From NCBI RefSeq assembly GCF_009730915.1, contig NC_052475.1, positions 32,053,016 through 32,117,015 on the forward strand: DNA of 64,000 bases, read 5' to 3'. Each line of letters begins with the position of its first letter. The stretch's first letter is position 1. Origin of the DNA: Dioscorea cayenensis subsp. rotundata (taxonomy: Eukaryota > Streptophyta > Magnoliopsida > Dioscoreales > Dioscoreaceae). This document shows, in pieces, positions 1 through 12,897 of this stretch. The notes beneath the pieces are model-generated. The model worked only from the letters and a program-made list of their open reading frames with translations, did not search any database and was not told where the DNA came from. The translations under genes and the position numbers were made by a program.

Positions 1-3000
1 TTGCTCCACTAGAGGCATTCAGTTGAAATTGACAATGGGCAGCTCACGGACTTGATAATGTCCCATTCGTTTGAGTTGTGAGACCTGTTCTATGTTCATT
101 GGTGGAGAAAGGCTAGAACCACCCAGGGATTGTGAGGAGAAGAATAAAGAGAAAGTAGCAGGGGTGTAGAATAAATTAACTTAGTGATGCTGCTATTGGC
201 ACTTCTTTTTCATTGGTTCTTTATTGCAACAAATCCTTAGTAATTGGAGTTTCGCATAAAGATTGTTCTCAGACATCTATTATGTCTAGTATATTTCTGA
301 ATCAGGTATATTTCATCTTCTCTACCGGTTCTGCATCATATTTGTTAATTTTATTAACTTTTTAGCCATCTACTGAAAAGGAACAGTAATCTCCATTGTT
401 TGTTTCACATGACAAACAACCTATTCTGATTTTAATTTCTGTGTCCACTATTCAAATATCTTTATGTTTACTGTAATTTCTTGTTTACCTTCATTTTCAT
501 GGCTCGTTCACCTCAGACTTTTCTACATCCAACGCTTTCAATTTTTGTCCCATTTAAGCAACTCTTTATTGAGACATTTAATGTGTTTGTTATATAATGC
601 ACCATCCTTTTTTTTTGCCATAATTGTATGAAATGGAGCACTTTTGACTTTTTGAAGTTTATTTTAATCATGTTGGTTGTATCTTTGTTATGTTTGTTTA
701 TTTATGGATTATTTTTTAGTGTGCTATGACTTATCGCTTAAAGGAACCTTCTTTCCATTAGTTTACCCCTATCTGCCATAATCATTAAGAGTTCCCCCTC
801 ATATCAATAAATCATTCTGTATAATTTGCTAGCATTTGAAACGAAAGTCGATTTTTTTTTTCTTCTGAAGCCTGCCACAAGTGCATCTGGATATGATATA
901 TCCTCTTATTTGGATTGAATTTGATTCAACCGACACAGTTTTTGAGATGGAAAACAAGCTTTAGTTTTTTTTATTATTAGTATTTATTCTGTTGACATGT
1001 CAATACCCTGCCAGCCAAATGTTTAGATCTTTATCTTGATAATGTTGCTGCTCCTATATCACACATGCATGAATTAACATATATAGTGTTTGTACTCTCT
1101 GATATCCCTCGTCAAAGTCCATAATGTCACTCTTCTCTGCCCAGTTACAAGACTAAGAACAGGTTTTTTGGTTCCCCATGAAAAGAAGATTGTTTAGCTA
1201 CTATATTGGATGCTTCTTCTGGAGAACGCTTTAGATAAACAGTTATTATTGCTTAGTTGAAAGTTCCCTGTGGAAGTTGGAACATGAGTCAATAATTATC
1301 TACTTATTGAGATGGCCTACTTCTCGTTTTGCTCTACATTTATCTAGTAGGATTCCCAGCTGTTTACTTCTGCAGTTAATTGATTCCGCTCAATAGGAGC
1401 TGGAGAAGAGTGAGTTCAATCATTCTCATAAAAAATAAATAGGAAAGTCACAAGAAAGTAACTGCATAGAAAGAAGTATTAATGCTGTTGAGTTACTGGC
1501 CATAAAAAGAAGCCTCTTGACTTGAACAGCAAGTGTCTAGTCTTCAAAGTAGATAACCTTCACCTAACAGCTCCTTTCCCTTTCCGCTCTATTGGACTTA
1601 TTTTAATTGACCAAATGTTAGACTTGATACAAGGCTTAAAATATTTGAAGTGGACCTAGTGAGAAGTTAGAGGTTGCCTTTGTAGTGGCCAATATTTATG
1701 TGCATGCATAAACTGTAAAAGAGGAATCTTTAGAGCAAATAGTCCACTAATAGCTGGGGTTAGTAGGATAATGAGGTAAGACCCATCATTATCTAGTTCT
1801 CATCCAAGCCACCTTTCCTCATCAGCATCTCGCATTAAATAACCAACTCATTGCTTAATGCCTCTTAATATAATCAAAAGGTGGTGGTTATGGCCATCCC
1901 TATCTAATCTGATGCTCTTGGTGCTTTTTATTTGCACCTTTCTTTCACTACTTAACCCACAAAGTTAGTGTCACATTCAACTAGAAGACCACAGCATCTT
2001 GAGCATGATCTTCCTCTATTCAATCTCTGTCACTTGCTACCAAAAACACCCACCAATGGTTTCAACTTTTTATTTTAAATTATAAGACAGCGACGAGTTG
2101 TTGATCGTACATAAATGCTCAAGACAATGGCGTGCGGCGGGCTTGCGATGTGGTCGGAAAAGGCCAATTAACTTTTTTAATTAACAATTAGGAGATAAGA
2201 GAATCTTCTCAACTTGTTTATTATTTATAATCTTTGAGGAAGAATCTCAGACTAGACCTGCTTTTTAATCACGGTTTGTGCTTGACTTATAATAGAATTA
2301 AGTGAGTGGAGAGTGAAAGGGGAATGCTTAAGCAACAAAGCAGAAGAGAATATTTGACCTAGATCAGCTTGATATATCTTCCTAATTAAGGTCCATTCAT
2401 ATGCTTTTTTACTTCTATGAGAGAACTGGATTTCAAACTAGCATATCTTTCTTTAATTGCTTGTAAACTGATTGAAAGGATAATATGTCCCTTCAGAGGT
2501 GCTGAATTCTTTTATAACTATCATGCTTATAATTTCTTCTTGTTCTTGTCTCCCTTTCCAGTCTGCTTCAGTTATATTTTATATATTAGAGGATCCAGTA
2601 TTTCAATATTCTGATTGAACATAGATACTGGTTTGAATGGTAGCAAATCAAGCATCAAATCTTAAATGGCTTGGAACTGGTCAAGGATAACAATGTGTAA
2701 ATTGAGAGCATCTAATCTAATCTAACAATAGTTTAAAGAACCAGTCCAAGGATGTTTTTATATTGAAGTACAATCATCAGCTTTTATAATGCCACACGGT
2801 ATGTTAATGCAGGAATGTTGATCCATCACTGTCCAATCGTTTTGTGTGAGAATGGGTGATGCTGTTCTGTGAGTTCCCTGATCCATGTAGCAAGAAACTA
2901 TACTCTTGGATTGGAATATCTTCTTCTTCTTCTTCTTCTTCTGCTTCTGCATGATATTGAATTTTTCTATTGTTTTCTGTTTTCTTTATTAAAGTATTTT

Positions 3001-4750
3001 GTGTTACTAGTACATCATTTTTCAGTCTCTTAGGAGAAATGCACTGTTCTCTGTTGCCTTCCGGTCAACTGTTAAGTCTCCTTTACTGTTCTTTTCATAG
3101 AGTACAGTTTTAATCCAGTTCAAGCTAGCTAGTATGATCTCCGTATAATTCATGTTGCTTCACCTTGATGAACAGTCTGATAATCATGATGAAATTAGGA
3201 AATATTGATTTACATATATAATTAGCTCATAACTGCCATGTTTCTTGTTATTTTACTATAGGTTAAATGCGAAACATTGTATTACTATAGCTAATGACAT
3301 TTTTGGCATGATTTTTTTTTTTTTTTGGGAAAAAAGGAGAAGGCACATTGAATAATAAAAATAACCTCATATGATGAATAGGAATAGGTGGGACTGGATT
3401 TTACAAAGAAAAACATGAGGTGACTAGGGGGAAAAATAAAAATAACCTCATATGATGAATAGGTGGGTATGGATTGGTGGGGAAACATTTAATATAGGAG
3501 AAGGCACATTGATTTCTTGGGTATAATTTAGGTGACAACAGTTTGACTTTTAAAAGATGAAATAAAGAGGGTGTGGGGTAGCAATGAGAGGGGGAGGGGG
3601 CAAGGTACAAACAATTAAAAGACAAAAGAAAGGCAGGGAGAGAAACAAGAAAGGAAGAGAAAGAAGGAAAGCAGTAGTAATAATTCCAATACATGGGGAC
3701 AACAATCAATCGGTTGTCACCTCCATCTGGCTACATTGTACCGGAATGTGCATGTGGATGTATAATATATTATAGAATGATACTGACTTGAGCCTGAGAA
3801 TGTTACACTTGCACGCTCTTTCTTTTCTACAACCTCATCTTCATTTTATTTGTTTTGTTTTGTTTGTTTCTTTCTTTCTTTATTGCTCTTCTTCTCATTG
3901 TTTTTCTGTTGTTGTTTTTATTTATTCCTAATTCTTTTGTGTGGTTCTTATATACTTGGGACAAACAGGAGTTCACTAGATTGTTATTGATGTATTTAAT
4001 ATGCATGAGATTTGGTATAGATAAAAATAGTGCAGGCCCATCATGTACTTGCTAAGCTTATAGGAATGATTAATTTAGCAGTTAGTGTGTGTATAGTGCC
4101 TTAGCATACTTTTGAGTGACAAAAAAAATATACACTTGAAATGTAAGCAAAATTAGGCATGGGACCTCATACTTTTGTGGACATACACAACCTTCCTTTT
4201 CCTTTCTCCAGTCTCTTTATCTTGGTATTTGGGTGATAGGCTTTGTAGGCTTTTCTGGAAAGGTGTTGGGAATTGGAATTGCATTAGTTTTTAGGAGAAT
4301 GATGAGCAGGTGCAGAGGGATTGGCAAGAATGAATTGCTTTCACGGGGGGATCAATGTAAAGGCTCTTCATGGAACATACACAAACACTAGTAACCAGTA
4401 ACCTTTGGAAACCATGAGTTTTCATCTCATCTCCTCCTTTTGTCATGTCTTATAATAATTATAACAACAATACCCTCTTTTTCTTCTTCCTTTTGCCTTT
4501 CCTTTCTTTGCATCAAATGTCAAACGACCTGACATGAAGAGTAGTGGTACTCTTCTCATTTGTTCCACACGAGTGGTTTGTTTTTTTTGGGTCTCTGTTT
4601 GGTGATTGAGAAAAAAGACAGGATGAACTTTGATACTTATACCATGTAATAGTGATGGTAATGAGGGTTGTCTTTTACTTGTCCAATTGCTTTGTTTTTA
4701 TTTAAAATATAGATAATATACAAGGGCGCAGCAGGCACACAGGCACTACA
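1..4750. other. Non-coding region distal to the LAS gene
   Basis: No open reading frame here has codon structure, homology or splice context that I recognise; the frames present are short, low-complexity and overlap homopolymer tracts. Composition is AT-rich with scattered pyrimidine runs. Apart from the small direct repeats at 3335-3512, I see no RNA gene or mobile element. The window may start inside a large 5' regulatory region of the downstream GRAS gene, but that is inference only. Confidence 0.6.
3335..3512. repeat. Interleaved short direct repeats
   Basis: A 17-base sequence beginning AGGAGAAGGCACATTGA occurs at 3335-3351 and 3496-3512. Between them a 29-base sequence containing AACCTCATATGATGAATAGG occurs at 3354-3382 and 3435-3463. 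This looks like local duplication by slippage or unequal exchange, with later internal change. No terminal inverted repeats or flanking duplications were seen. Confidence 0.75.
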
Positions 4751-6346
4751 ACCCCCCTAGTTGTTCATGACTGTCTTTTCTTTCCTTTCCCTGCCTTCAA
4801 CTCCACTCAAAACTGTTCTCCTTTTTTCTCATCTTTATAATGTGTTGATTATATATTATTCTTTTCTAATCTCTCTCTCTCTCTCATATATATTTTTTTT
4901 TATTGTGTTTCTCTTCTCCATTGTGGTAGTTTTTGTGGAGGAGGTCTTGAAGAAGGAAAAGAAGAATAAGAGAGAGAGATGCTCAATGAAAAGGGTGGAC
5001 TTTTTGAACATGTCAAATCAGTGAAATTGATGTGATCAGAGGTAAGTTAATGTTTATATTGGATTGTGGTTTATCTAGATATTTTGTACACTTTGGTATT
5101 TATTTCCCCTTCATTGATTTCCTCCTCTTTTGCCATTTATCCTTCACTTTGTCTTTGTGCTGCTTGTTCTCATTAACCCCCCTTTATCCTTTTTCTGATG
5201 CCTTGCAGTGCAGATGCAGCAGCAGCAGGAGATTCCCTTTCATCCCTCCAATTTTTGGTAACTCTCTGTGGTATTTATAGCAATCACATATACATGTCCT
5301 TTTTACATATATAAATATAAATAGATTATAGAGAGAGAAAGTTGCATCCATTTGACAGATCTTTTTCTTGTAAATTAAAACAGAATCAAGCAAGAGTTTT
5401 TATTTTATTTTCTTTATTTTTTATTTTATTTTATTTTTTTCTTTGTGTGTGTGTGTGCGTATGGTGTGCAGGTTGTGAAGTAGAAGAAGAAGAAGAAGGA
5501 AAAAGGGAAGGGGCTCATGCTGCTGCTGATCATCATCATCATCATCTTCTCTCTCTGTGTTTCATCTTCTGGTTCTTGTTTTCCTCTGGGACATTCCAAT
5601 CCATCTCTTTCTCTAATATTCCATTTATTTGCTAATGTCCCGTACCTTGTTGCCTTGTTTTCCTCCTGATGTGAGTGATCAATAGCAAATAGGAAAAATA
5701 TAGGATCCCCCTTCTCTTTCTCTCTCTCATTATTTCTAGAGAGAGTAACAGAGATTGCTTGTTCACATAGCCTATCAATCCTTCTGCAAGTAAGTCATCT
5801 GAGAACCATCAATGAAGATCCCACTAACAGACAAAACAACAGATGGTTGTAGTTCCCTCTCTGTGTAGTCTCTATTCCCCCATTAAAGCCTTTGCGTGTG
5901 TTGTTCTCTTGTTGTTCCTCACATCAAGAGCATCTTCCCTCCCTCTCTCCTCCCCCCTTTTCCTACCCCAGTATCTCTTGTTGTGTGTGTGTGTCTTTGT
6001 ATGTGTGTGTGTGTGTCACTGTGTGTTCAAACTTCAAGTTCAATCCCCCCCTCTTTCTCTCTCTCTCTCTCTAAAACACTGTTCCACAATACTATTTAGA
6101 TAGAGAGAGAGAGAGAGTGAGAGAGAAATAAAAACATCCACACATCTCTAGCAGCTCTACTACTACTACCACTACTTCTACTACTACTCCTCCTTCCCCA
6201 CCCCCTCTGTTTTTGGCAGATGATGTCCTATCAAAGAAACTGCATTCTCAGATGTTCTATTAAAGCCTGGGCATGCCACATCTCCTTTTCTCTCTCTTCA
6301 TGTCCTCACTCTTTCTCTTCTCCTCTTCCTCTTCCTCCTCCTCACA
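4751..6346 (+). promoter_or_regulatory. CT-rich region upstream of LAS (putative promoter and 5' leader)
   Basis: The 1.6 kb before the GRAS start codon is dominated on the + strand by CT and TCC runs, with (GT)n at 5443-5458 and 5981-6016 and (CT)n/(GA)n around 6052-6120. Such pyrimidine-rich tracts are common in plant promoters and 5' leaders and are possible GAGA/BPC-protein sites. No unambiguous TATA box stands out. Transcript data would be needed to place the transcription start. Confidence 0.4.
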
Positions 6347-7577
6347 ATGCTCACCTCCTTAGACTCTCATGATGATGATGATGAAACCACAACTACTACA
6401 ACTACTACTACTACTACTACAACTCAAGAACACCATCATCACCACCACCACCACCACTTCCTCCTCCCTTCTCCAACTCATTCACGTGACCTCCTCATCG
6501 CCTCCGCTGACCTCATCCACCGCCGCCAATTCCCAGCCGCTCTCCACGCCCTCTCCGTCCTCTCCTCCTCCCTCTCCCCTCTCGGCGACTCCTCCGATCG
6601 TCTCACCCACCAATTCACTCTCGCTCTCTCCGCCGCCGCCGGCGCCGCCTCCTCCACTATCTCCACCCACTGCGCCGCCACCTACCTTTCATTCAATCAA
6701 GTCACTCCATTCCTCCGCTTCGCTCACCTCACTGCAAATCAAGCAATCCTCGATGCCGTCGGTGCTCACCGACACATCCACATTGTCGACTTCGACATTC
6801 TCCACGGCGTCCAATGGCCACCATTTCTTCAAGCTATTGCCGACCGTTCTGATCACCTGAATCCTACTTTTATCCGGTTAACCGGTACCGGTACTGATAT
6901 CGATGTTCTTCGTCGCACCGGTGACCGTCTTCGCTCTTTCGCCGTCTCCCTTGGCCTCACCTTCCACTTCCAACCACTCCTTCTCACTCCCTCCTCCACT
7001 CCACTTCCACCACCTTCACTTCAACTCCATCCTGGTGAAGTCCTTGCCATCAATTGCACTTTTTTCCTGCACAAACTCCTCAATAATAACAACAGCAGCA
7101 GCAGCAGCAACAACAATGAATCACAATCACATGTCACACTATTTCTCCAATCATTGAAGAGGATGAATCCTGTGGTGCTAACAATGGCTGAGATTGAAGC
7201 CAATCACAACTCGCCAATTTTCATGCAGAGATTCATGGAAGCCATGGATTACTACTCAGCAGTGTTTGAATCATTAGAAGCCACTCTTCCTCCCAAGAGC
7301 CAAGAAAGGGTGGTTGTGGAACAAGAATGGTTTGGTAAAGAGATCTCCGGCATCATCTGCGGCGAACAACGGCACGAGAGGTTTGATCGGTGGGAGATGA
7401 CTATGAAGGAAGCTGGCTTCTCTATTGTGCCTCTTAGTGCTTTTGCTTTATCTCAAGCAAAGGTTGCTTCTTAGACTTCATTATCCTTCTGAAGGTTATC
7501 AGCTTCACTCAATCAAGGACTCTATCTTTCTTGGTTGGCAAAACAGATCATTGTTCTCAGTCTCTTCATGGCATTGA
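6347..7577 (+). CDS. LAS: GRAS transcription regulator, LATERAL SUPPRESSOR/MOC1 type, frame broken near the C-terminus
   Basis: This is an intronless GRAS-family gene. LAS/MOC1 proteins are nuclear regulators needed for axillary meristem initiation (known for the family). The assembled frame gives 375 residues ending at TAG 7472-7474. In it: a low-complexity N-terminus (13 Thr at 14-26, 9 His at 29-37), a leucine-heptad region from about 46, the VHIID motif as HIVDFD at 145-150 followed by HGVQWPP, a PFYRE-like block (DYYSAVFESLEATLP, 301-315) and the start of the SAW region (GFSIVPLSAFALSQAK, 357-372). One extra G at 7462/7463 shifts the frame. From 7464 the next frame continues for 37 codons with the family's usual ending (LLLRLHYPSEGY, then FLGWQ and FSVSSWH) to TGA 7575-7577, giving 409 residues if joined. 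The start beginning MLTS resembles LAS proteins. Assignment is strong. The frame break may be an assembly error or a real truncation. Confidence 0.93.
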
Positions 7578-7783
7578 GAGGTGCATGCACACTCACTCTC
7601 TACCCTATGTTAGGGTTTACTAACAACCCTAATAAATCTCATTTTTATTTATCAAACACTTGATATTTATATAAATATTTGCTTATTTTTATATGTAAAT
7701 TTTTCTCATCTTGTTAATTTGCAGCTTCTTGTTCCTGTCATCTTTTTGTTTTTGAGTATACTTTTGTGGGTTTTAGTAGTAAG

Positions 7784-7992
7784 AAACCCTAACCCTAACC
7801 CTAACCCTACTTAATTTGTTAATCTAATCCACTGAGGAAAAAAGATCAGAGAAGGATTGTCTGTGATTTTGGTTACAAAAAAAGCCAAGAAACCATAACA
7901 CTAGTCTGGTTGATCTAATCCATTGAGGAAGAAAGAAGATTACTGTATATATGTCTGGTTGTGGTTACAACAAGCCCTAACCCTAACCCTAG
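7784..7992. repeat. Interstitial CCCTAA telomere-type repeats within a duplicated segment
   Basis: About four head-to-tail CCCTAA units lie at 7785-7809 and three more at 7975-7992. The units are 6 bp (TTAGGG type), not the 7-bp TTTAGGG type of most plants. Between them a block starting ATCTAATCCA and ending GGTTACAA occurs twice, about 91 bp apart (near 7823-7879 and 7914-7970), so the two telomere-like tracts belong to a locally duplicated unit. They are too short for a telomere and sit just 3' of the LAS stop. Confidence 0.8.
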
Positions 7993-8944
7993 AGTATGTT
8001 TGGATCTTGGTAGTGCACGTTGCATGGGAATCTTAGGAAGTTGTGTAAGAAACAAGATGACTATATTTCCCACCATTTTTCCTTTATATTCCTCTTCATC
8101 ATCATCATCATCACCTTCTTCTTCTTCTACTACTACTACTCTTGGGTTTGGGTTTGGGTTTTGTTTTCTTTCCCACCATTTGCCTCCAAAACCACAACAT
8201 TCATTATTCTAATAATGTAGTGGATGTGCTTTAAGGTCTTGTTAACTTTGTTTAATATATATATATATATATATATATCTTAAACAAGAATGAGAGACTA
8301 TAAAATATTAATGAAAACATCTCTCCATTTCATTGGTTTGTGTTGCTATTATTCAGGCTTTGGTCTCTTGGTTTACAACTCTTTGGATCCTCCTCTTTGC
8401 AGGACCGTTTACTTGTTTCTAGTGCTTGATGCTTCCTTGTTTTTGTTAATGAGCAACTAACAAGGCTTGTTAGATTCCTTATGATCACCATTAATAAGTT
8501 TTTTAAGTCTTTCTCTTGTCTTTGGGAATCCACCATTAGTCCTTAATTCCTGCCTCTTTGTCTCCTAAACAAATTCATGGGGTTACTAAACAACAACCTT
8601 CTTTTAGTCACTTTGCCTCCATTACTTCTTTTGGGATCTCTTGCATGCTGCCTTCTTTAATTTGTTTCCCTGATATCTGGCACTGGCATGCACACCATGA
8701 TTCTTACACTCATTTAAGAAGTTTGTTTAACTTAATTAATTATGTTTTTAAGAAGTTTCTAATTAATGATAAAAAATAATACCATACTATACTACTACTA
8801 CTACTACCACCACACCATTATACACACAAAGAAGCTTCTCGCATATGAATTGTCACATCAACTTGTTCTCATTTTTAAAGTTGAAAACAATGTACGTATT
8901 GTTAATTACTAATCTTGCATTATTTTTGTGCTACTGAGAGTGAC

Positions 8945-8982
<38 letters not shown>

Positions 8983-10046
8983 ATATATATATATATATAT
9001 ATAATCATAAAAAACAAAAGAGAATGTAAGTCATACTTTCCTCAGTTATCCATATACACAATTCTCTTTATGTCTAAGTTCAGAGAAAAGCTTTCAAAGA
9101 GATCTATATATATATATATATATACACACACTACATATTTACATGTATATATACTTCTCTTATCTCTACTTTTAGATAAATGCTTTGCAGATAAACATCA
9201 AGTTAATGACCTTGAATTTCTCTAACTTAAGAGGAATGCTTTTTAAGAAATATATGAAACTAATGAGACTTAGAAACACTATGTATATACACAAGCTTTT
9301 CTTATCTATATATTAACTTTAAATTTATGGGAATGCTTTCAAGAGAGGCATGCATGTGAAACTAATGAGTTTAGAGACACTAGAAAAGAAATATATATAT
9401 ATATATATATATACACTCACAAAGAGATGAATTGAAGAGCTCTTGAATGGTCCTTCACAAATCAATGGTAACAGTGACATAAAATGGAAACAAGGGGAAT
9501 CATCTGCAGGTTTGTATGTTATAGAGTCTCTGAGCTATAAGATCCTATGATGATCTCATATACTTGTTACTAAAGAGAAAGGCTAGCTATATAGAAGGGA
9601 CTGCAACTTCAGAGAGAAAGAAAGAGAAAGAGAGAATCCAAGTGGAAGCCATGGTCCAGCAATAAAGTCAGCAAAGCATCTCATCTGAGTACATCACCCT
9701 TCATTCTTTTTCAAGTTCATGTGGGTCCTTTAAACACTTGGGCAGGTATGGCTAATTGTCCTACCTAAACCCACCCCCCTCCCAACCTCTACTTCTCTAG
9801 CTTGGAATAAATGCTACTATCCATACCTGTTCATTTGATGCACTTCTTCATCATTACTATTTATTATTGAACTCAACTTTATATATTCTCTTATTAGAGT
9901 CTTAATTATTTCTTCAAAGTTTAAGCCTTAAATTAAAGAGATACATATACATTGATAGAAATATATATATATATATATATATAGGATGCATGTATGATGA
10001 ATAATATATAACATCATATATATATATATATATATAGGAATTAAAG

Positions 10047-10088
10047 AAACATGCATGCATGGTACCTCTCTAGCTACCATGCATGTTT
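10047..10088. repeat. RY-motif inverted repeat
   Basis: ATGCATGCATGGTA (10051-10064) is followed, after a 10-base loop, by TACCATGCATG (10075-10085), giving an 11-14 bp stem. The arms contain CATGCA (RY) motifs, the known binding site of plant B3 factors such as ABI3/FUS3. It may be a chance palindrome in a TA-rich area. Confidence 0.35.
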
Positions 10089-10482
10089 GATTTCTTGCAA
10101 GAAAGAGATTTAAATATATATGTATAAACTCATGTTATTCTCTTTTTTCTGAGAAGTTAAAGAAAGAAGAAGTAGATAGAGAGAAAGAAAAAAGAAAAGA
10201 AAAGGGTGACAAAGACTAATAAGAAAGAAAATGAGAGGTGTAGATAGCTAGGAGAGGCTAAAAGGTAAGATAGTAGTAGAGAGGATGGTAGTGTTGTCAA
10301 GAGGAGATGAGGATCTTTGATCTCTTTCTCATCTTTGAGTGTGAGTAGGAGAGGGTTGTTGAGCAAAGGCATCAGATGAAAGAGAGAGTGAGTGAGAGAG
10401 AGAGTAAAGAGATGAGAAGAAAGGAGGGTATGGGCTCTTTGGTACTTGTTCTGAACACTGAACTGATGAAAGATAGAGAGAG

Positions 10483-10528
<46 letters not shown>

Positions 10529-12511
10529 CATGATGAATAGTATATCTCTGCTCCATCAGAAAGCAATCCTACTCAAATGATTTAGAAAGAGAAAAAACAA
10601 AATATAAATACAAAAATAAAAAATAAAAATAAAGTGTGAGTGTCATGAATGAGTGAGTGCAGTAAATGCATCATCTCATTTCTTCTCACTCTCTTTAATA
10701 TGTCTGCAAGATTTACTCACTTGTGAATTCTTGAAGTTTTCCACAGCATTAATTAATTATTCTTGTAGAATATTCTTCATTCTTGTTCATCATTTTATGT
10801 GCATATATGTCTGTCTGAAAAGTTTGATTGTTCATGTATATATATATATATATATATAAATGTGTGAGTGTGATTGAGTTGTGATCAATATTCTTAGTTT
10901 TGTTAATTTATGATTCATGACTGATGAGATGATTGATGATATATAAGTCTCATTGATGATCATGCACAGAATTTCTGAAATAATTTATGGGTGATAAACG
11001 AGGTAGAGATATATGACAAGAATATTCAATGATTTATAGGTAATATATATTTTTAAAATTTTATTTAATAGGCCAGTAATTAAAAAGGCACTCCAAAACC
11101 AATTACAAAGTCAAAACTTTAAAAATCACTTGGTTAAGGATGATGTTTGAACTAGTTTCAAGCATTAATTAGATTCCTAAGTTATCAAATCAAGATAAAA
11201 AAAAAAAAATCTCTTAATTAGTTTCAAATAAAAACTCCATTTACAATGAAAACATCTTCCATTGTACTAGAGCCAGAGATTCTATATAAATAAATAAATA
11301 AATAAAATACAGTAAAATTTCAATCCATGTACAGTGATTGATCCATTATCAATACTGTCATGTTTTTAAATTGAAATTCTTCAGTTTTATTCATGTAAAA
11401 TTATATATTATAATTAAAAAAAAATGTATATATTCTAGATCACTCTTTCAATGGAACATAAGTGACTAAGTATATGCAAGGTTTATAGAGTGTGTGTATA
11501 TATATGGTGTTTAAATCATCATCAATGTGAATTAAAAAAATATATAAATATTTTTTTTTTAGTTTTATGAGACAATGGGTATCATCATTTCAAGAAAGAA
11601 AATTATTCTAAACCTCTAACCCCTTAAAAGACTATGAGTACTCATTTTGTCAAACATAGCACATCATGGATATATATATATCCCTTTGAACATAAAAGAT
11701 ACTTGTTCTTTATCACTGCAGAGCTTGAACTTGAAGTACTAACACAATACCAAACCCTAATAATGCTATAAATATACATTTGTGAATGACAAGTTTCTTT
11801 TTCCCCTAAAATTTGAACCACTCTCACAAGTCAACTGACATTTTAATCAATGAATTTTGAAGAACTTAATTGTTTTATAATTTGCTTCATAGTCACTTTA
11901 TGGTAATAAACAATAAGCAAACATTTAGAATAATTAACAAGGGATACCTTAGATAAGAAATACATAAGCATATATAATAAACATATATCTATATATATAT
12001 AAGTGGACATATATATATAGTTTGAAAGAGATGAAGAGAAAAGTAGCTAGAAGTAGGAGGGTTACATACTTACATGATGATGGGAATGGCATGAAGATGT
12101 AAAAGAAGTGATGAAGGAGTGCAAATAGTTTTGGTTGTATCATTATCTGCATGAAAAGCAGGCAAGAGAAGACACAGTCTTACACAGAAGGGATCAGCAA
12201 AAAAAAAAAAAATGTATATATATAAAAAAGCATAGATTTTTTTTCCTGCTGTGGGGTTTCTCTGCATGTCCTTTCTTTCTTTCTTTCTTATCTTTTTCTT
12301 CTCTTATTTATTTTAAATTCACAAAGAATAGAAGACATGGAAAGGAAGGTGAAGGTCCTGTCACTCCTGGTCACATCTTTCATTAATCCATAGCCCCACA
12401 CACCCATGTTTTTTTTTATTATATATTTCAAAAAAGAGTGATGATATATAGCATTTGTACAACATAGCCATGCATCATTGCAAAGTGTCATTAATGTTAA
12501 AAATGAGAGAG

Positions 12512-12548
<37 letters not shown>

Positions 12549-12863
12549 GACAACTTTATAATATAATTTTGAAGTTTCATAAATAACTAAATAAATAAAT
12601 AAAGGGAGAAAGCTGAGAGTTCCACCAAAGATAGATAACCATGCAATTACATTATAGATAGAGAGAGTGTATCAAGGTTAATTATAATCAGTAAGTTGAT
12701 TTTTTTTTTGCATGGTTATATAGATATATATATATATATATATATATGTCTATGTATATGAAGTTAGTAAAATATTAATTGAATATATATATATATATAT
12801 ATGTATTAATTAGAAATGGTGATGGAGGTGAGGGGGAAAGTGTTGTTTGATAATGACAAGTGG

Positions 12864-12897
12864 CACACGTGTGATGGGAGGGGGACATGGCACGTGT
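12864..12897. promoter_or_regulatory. Paired G-box elements
   Basis: A perfect 10-bp palindrome CACACGTGTG lies at 12864-12873, and a second ACGT core, GCACGTGT, at 12890-12897. CACGTG is the G-box/ABRE core bound by bZIP and bHLH factors. The sequence CACGTGTGATGGGAG here recurs at about 16639. The nearest recognisable gene is more than 5 kb away, so the target is unknown. Confidence 0.45.

Noticed and set aside
6369..6860. Open frame of 163 codons overlapping LAS on the + strand, and - strand frames at 6478-6681
   Set aside because: These are shadow frames of the GC-rich, repeat-coded GRAS gene; only the LAS frame has conserved motifs.
7784..7992. Chromosome end
   Set aside because: The telomere-type tracts have only three or four units and are embedded in unique sequence, with genes on both sides.
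10157..10566. Ser/Leu-rich open frames on the - strand
   Set aside because: They translate a (GA)n/(CT)n microsatellite and have no domain, splice context or conserved start.
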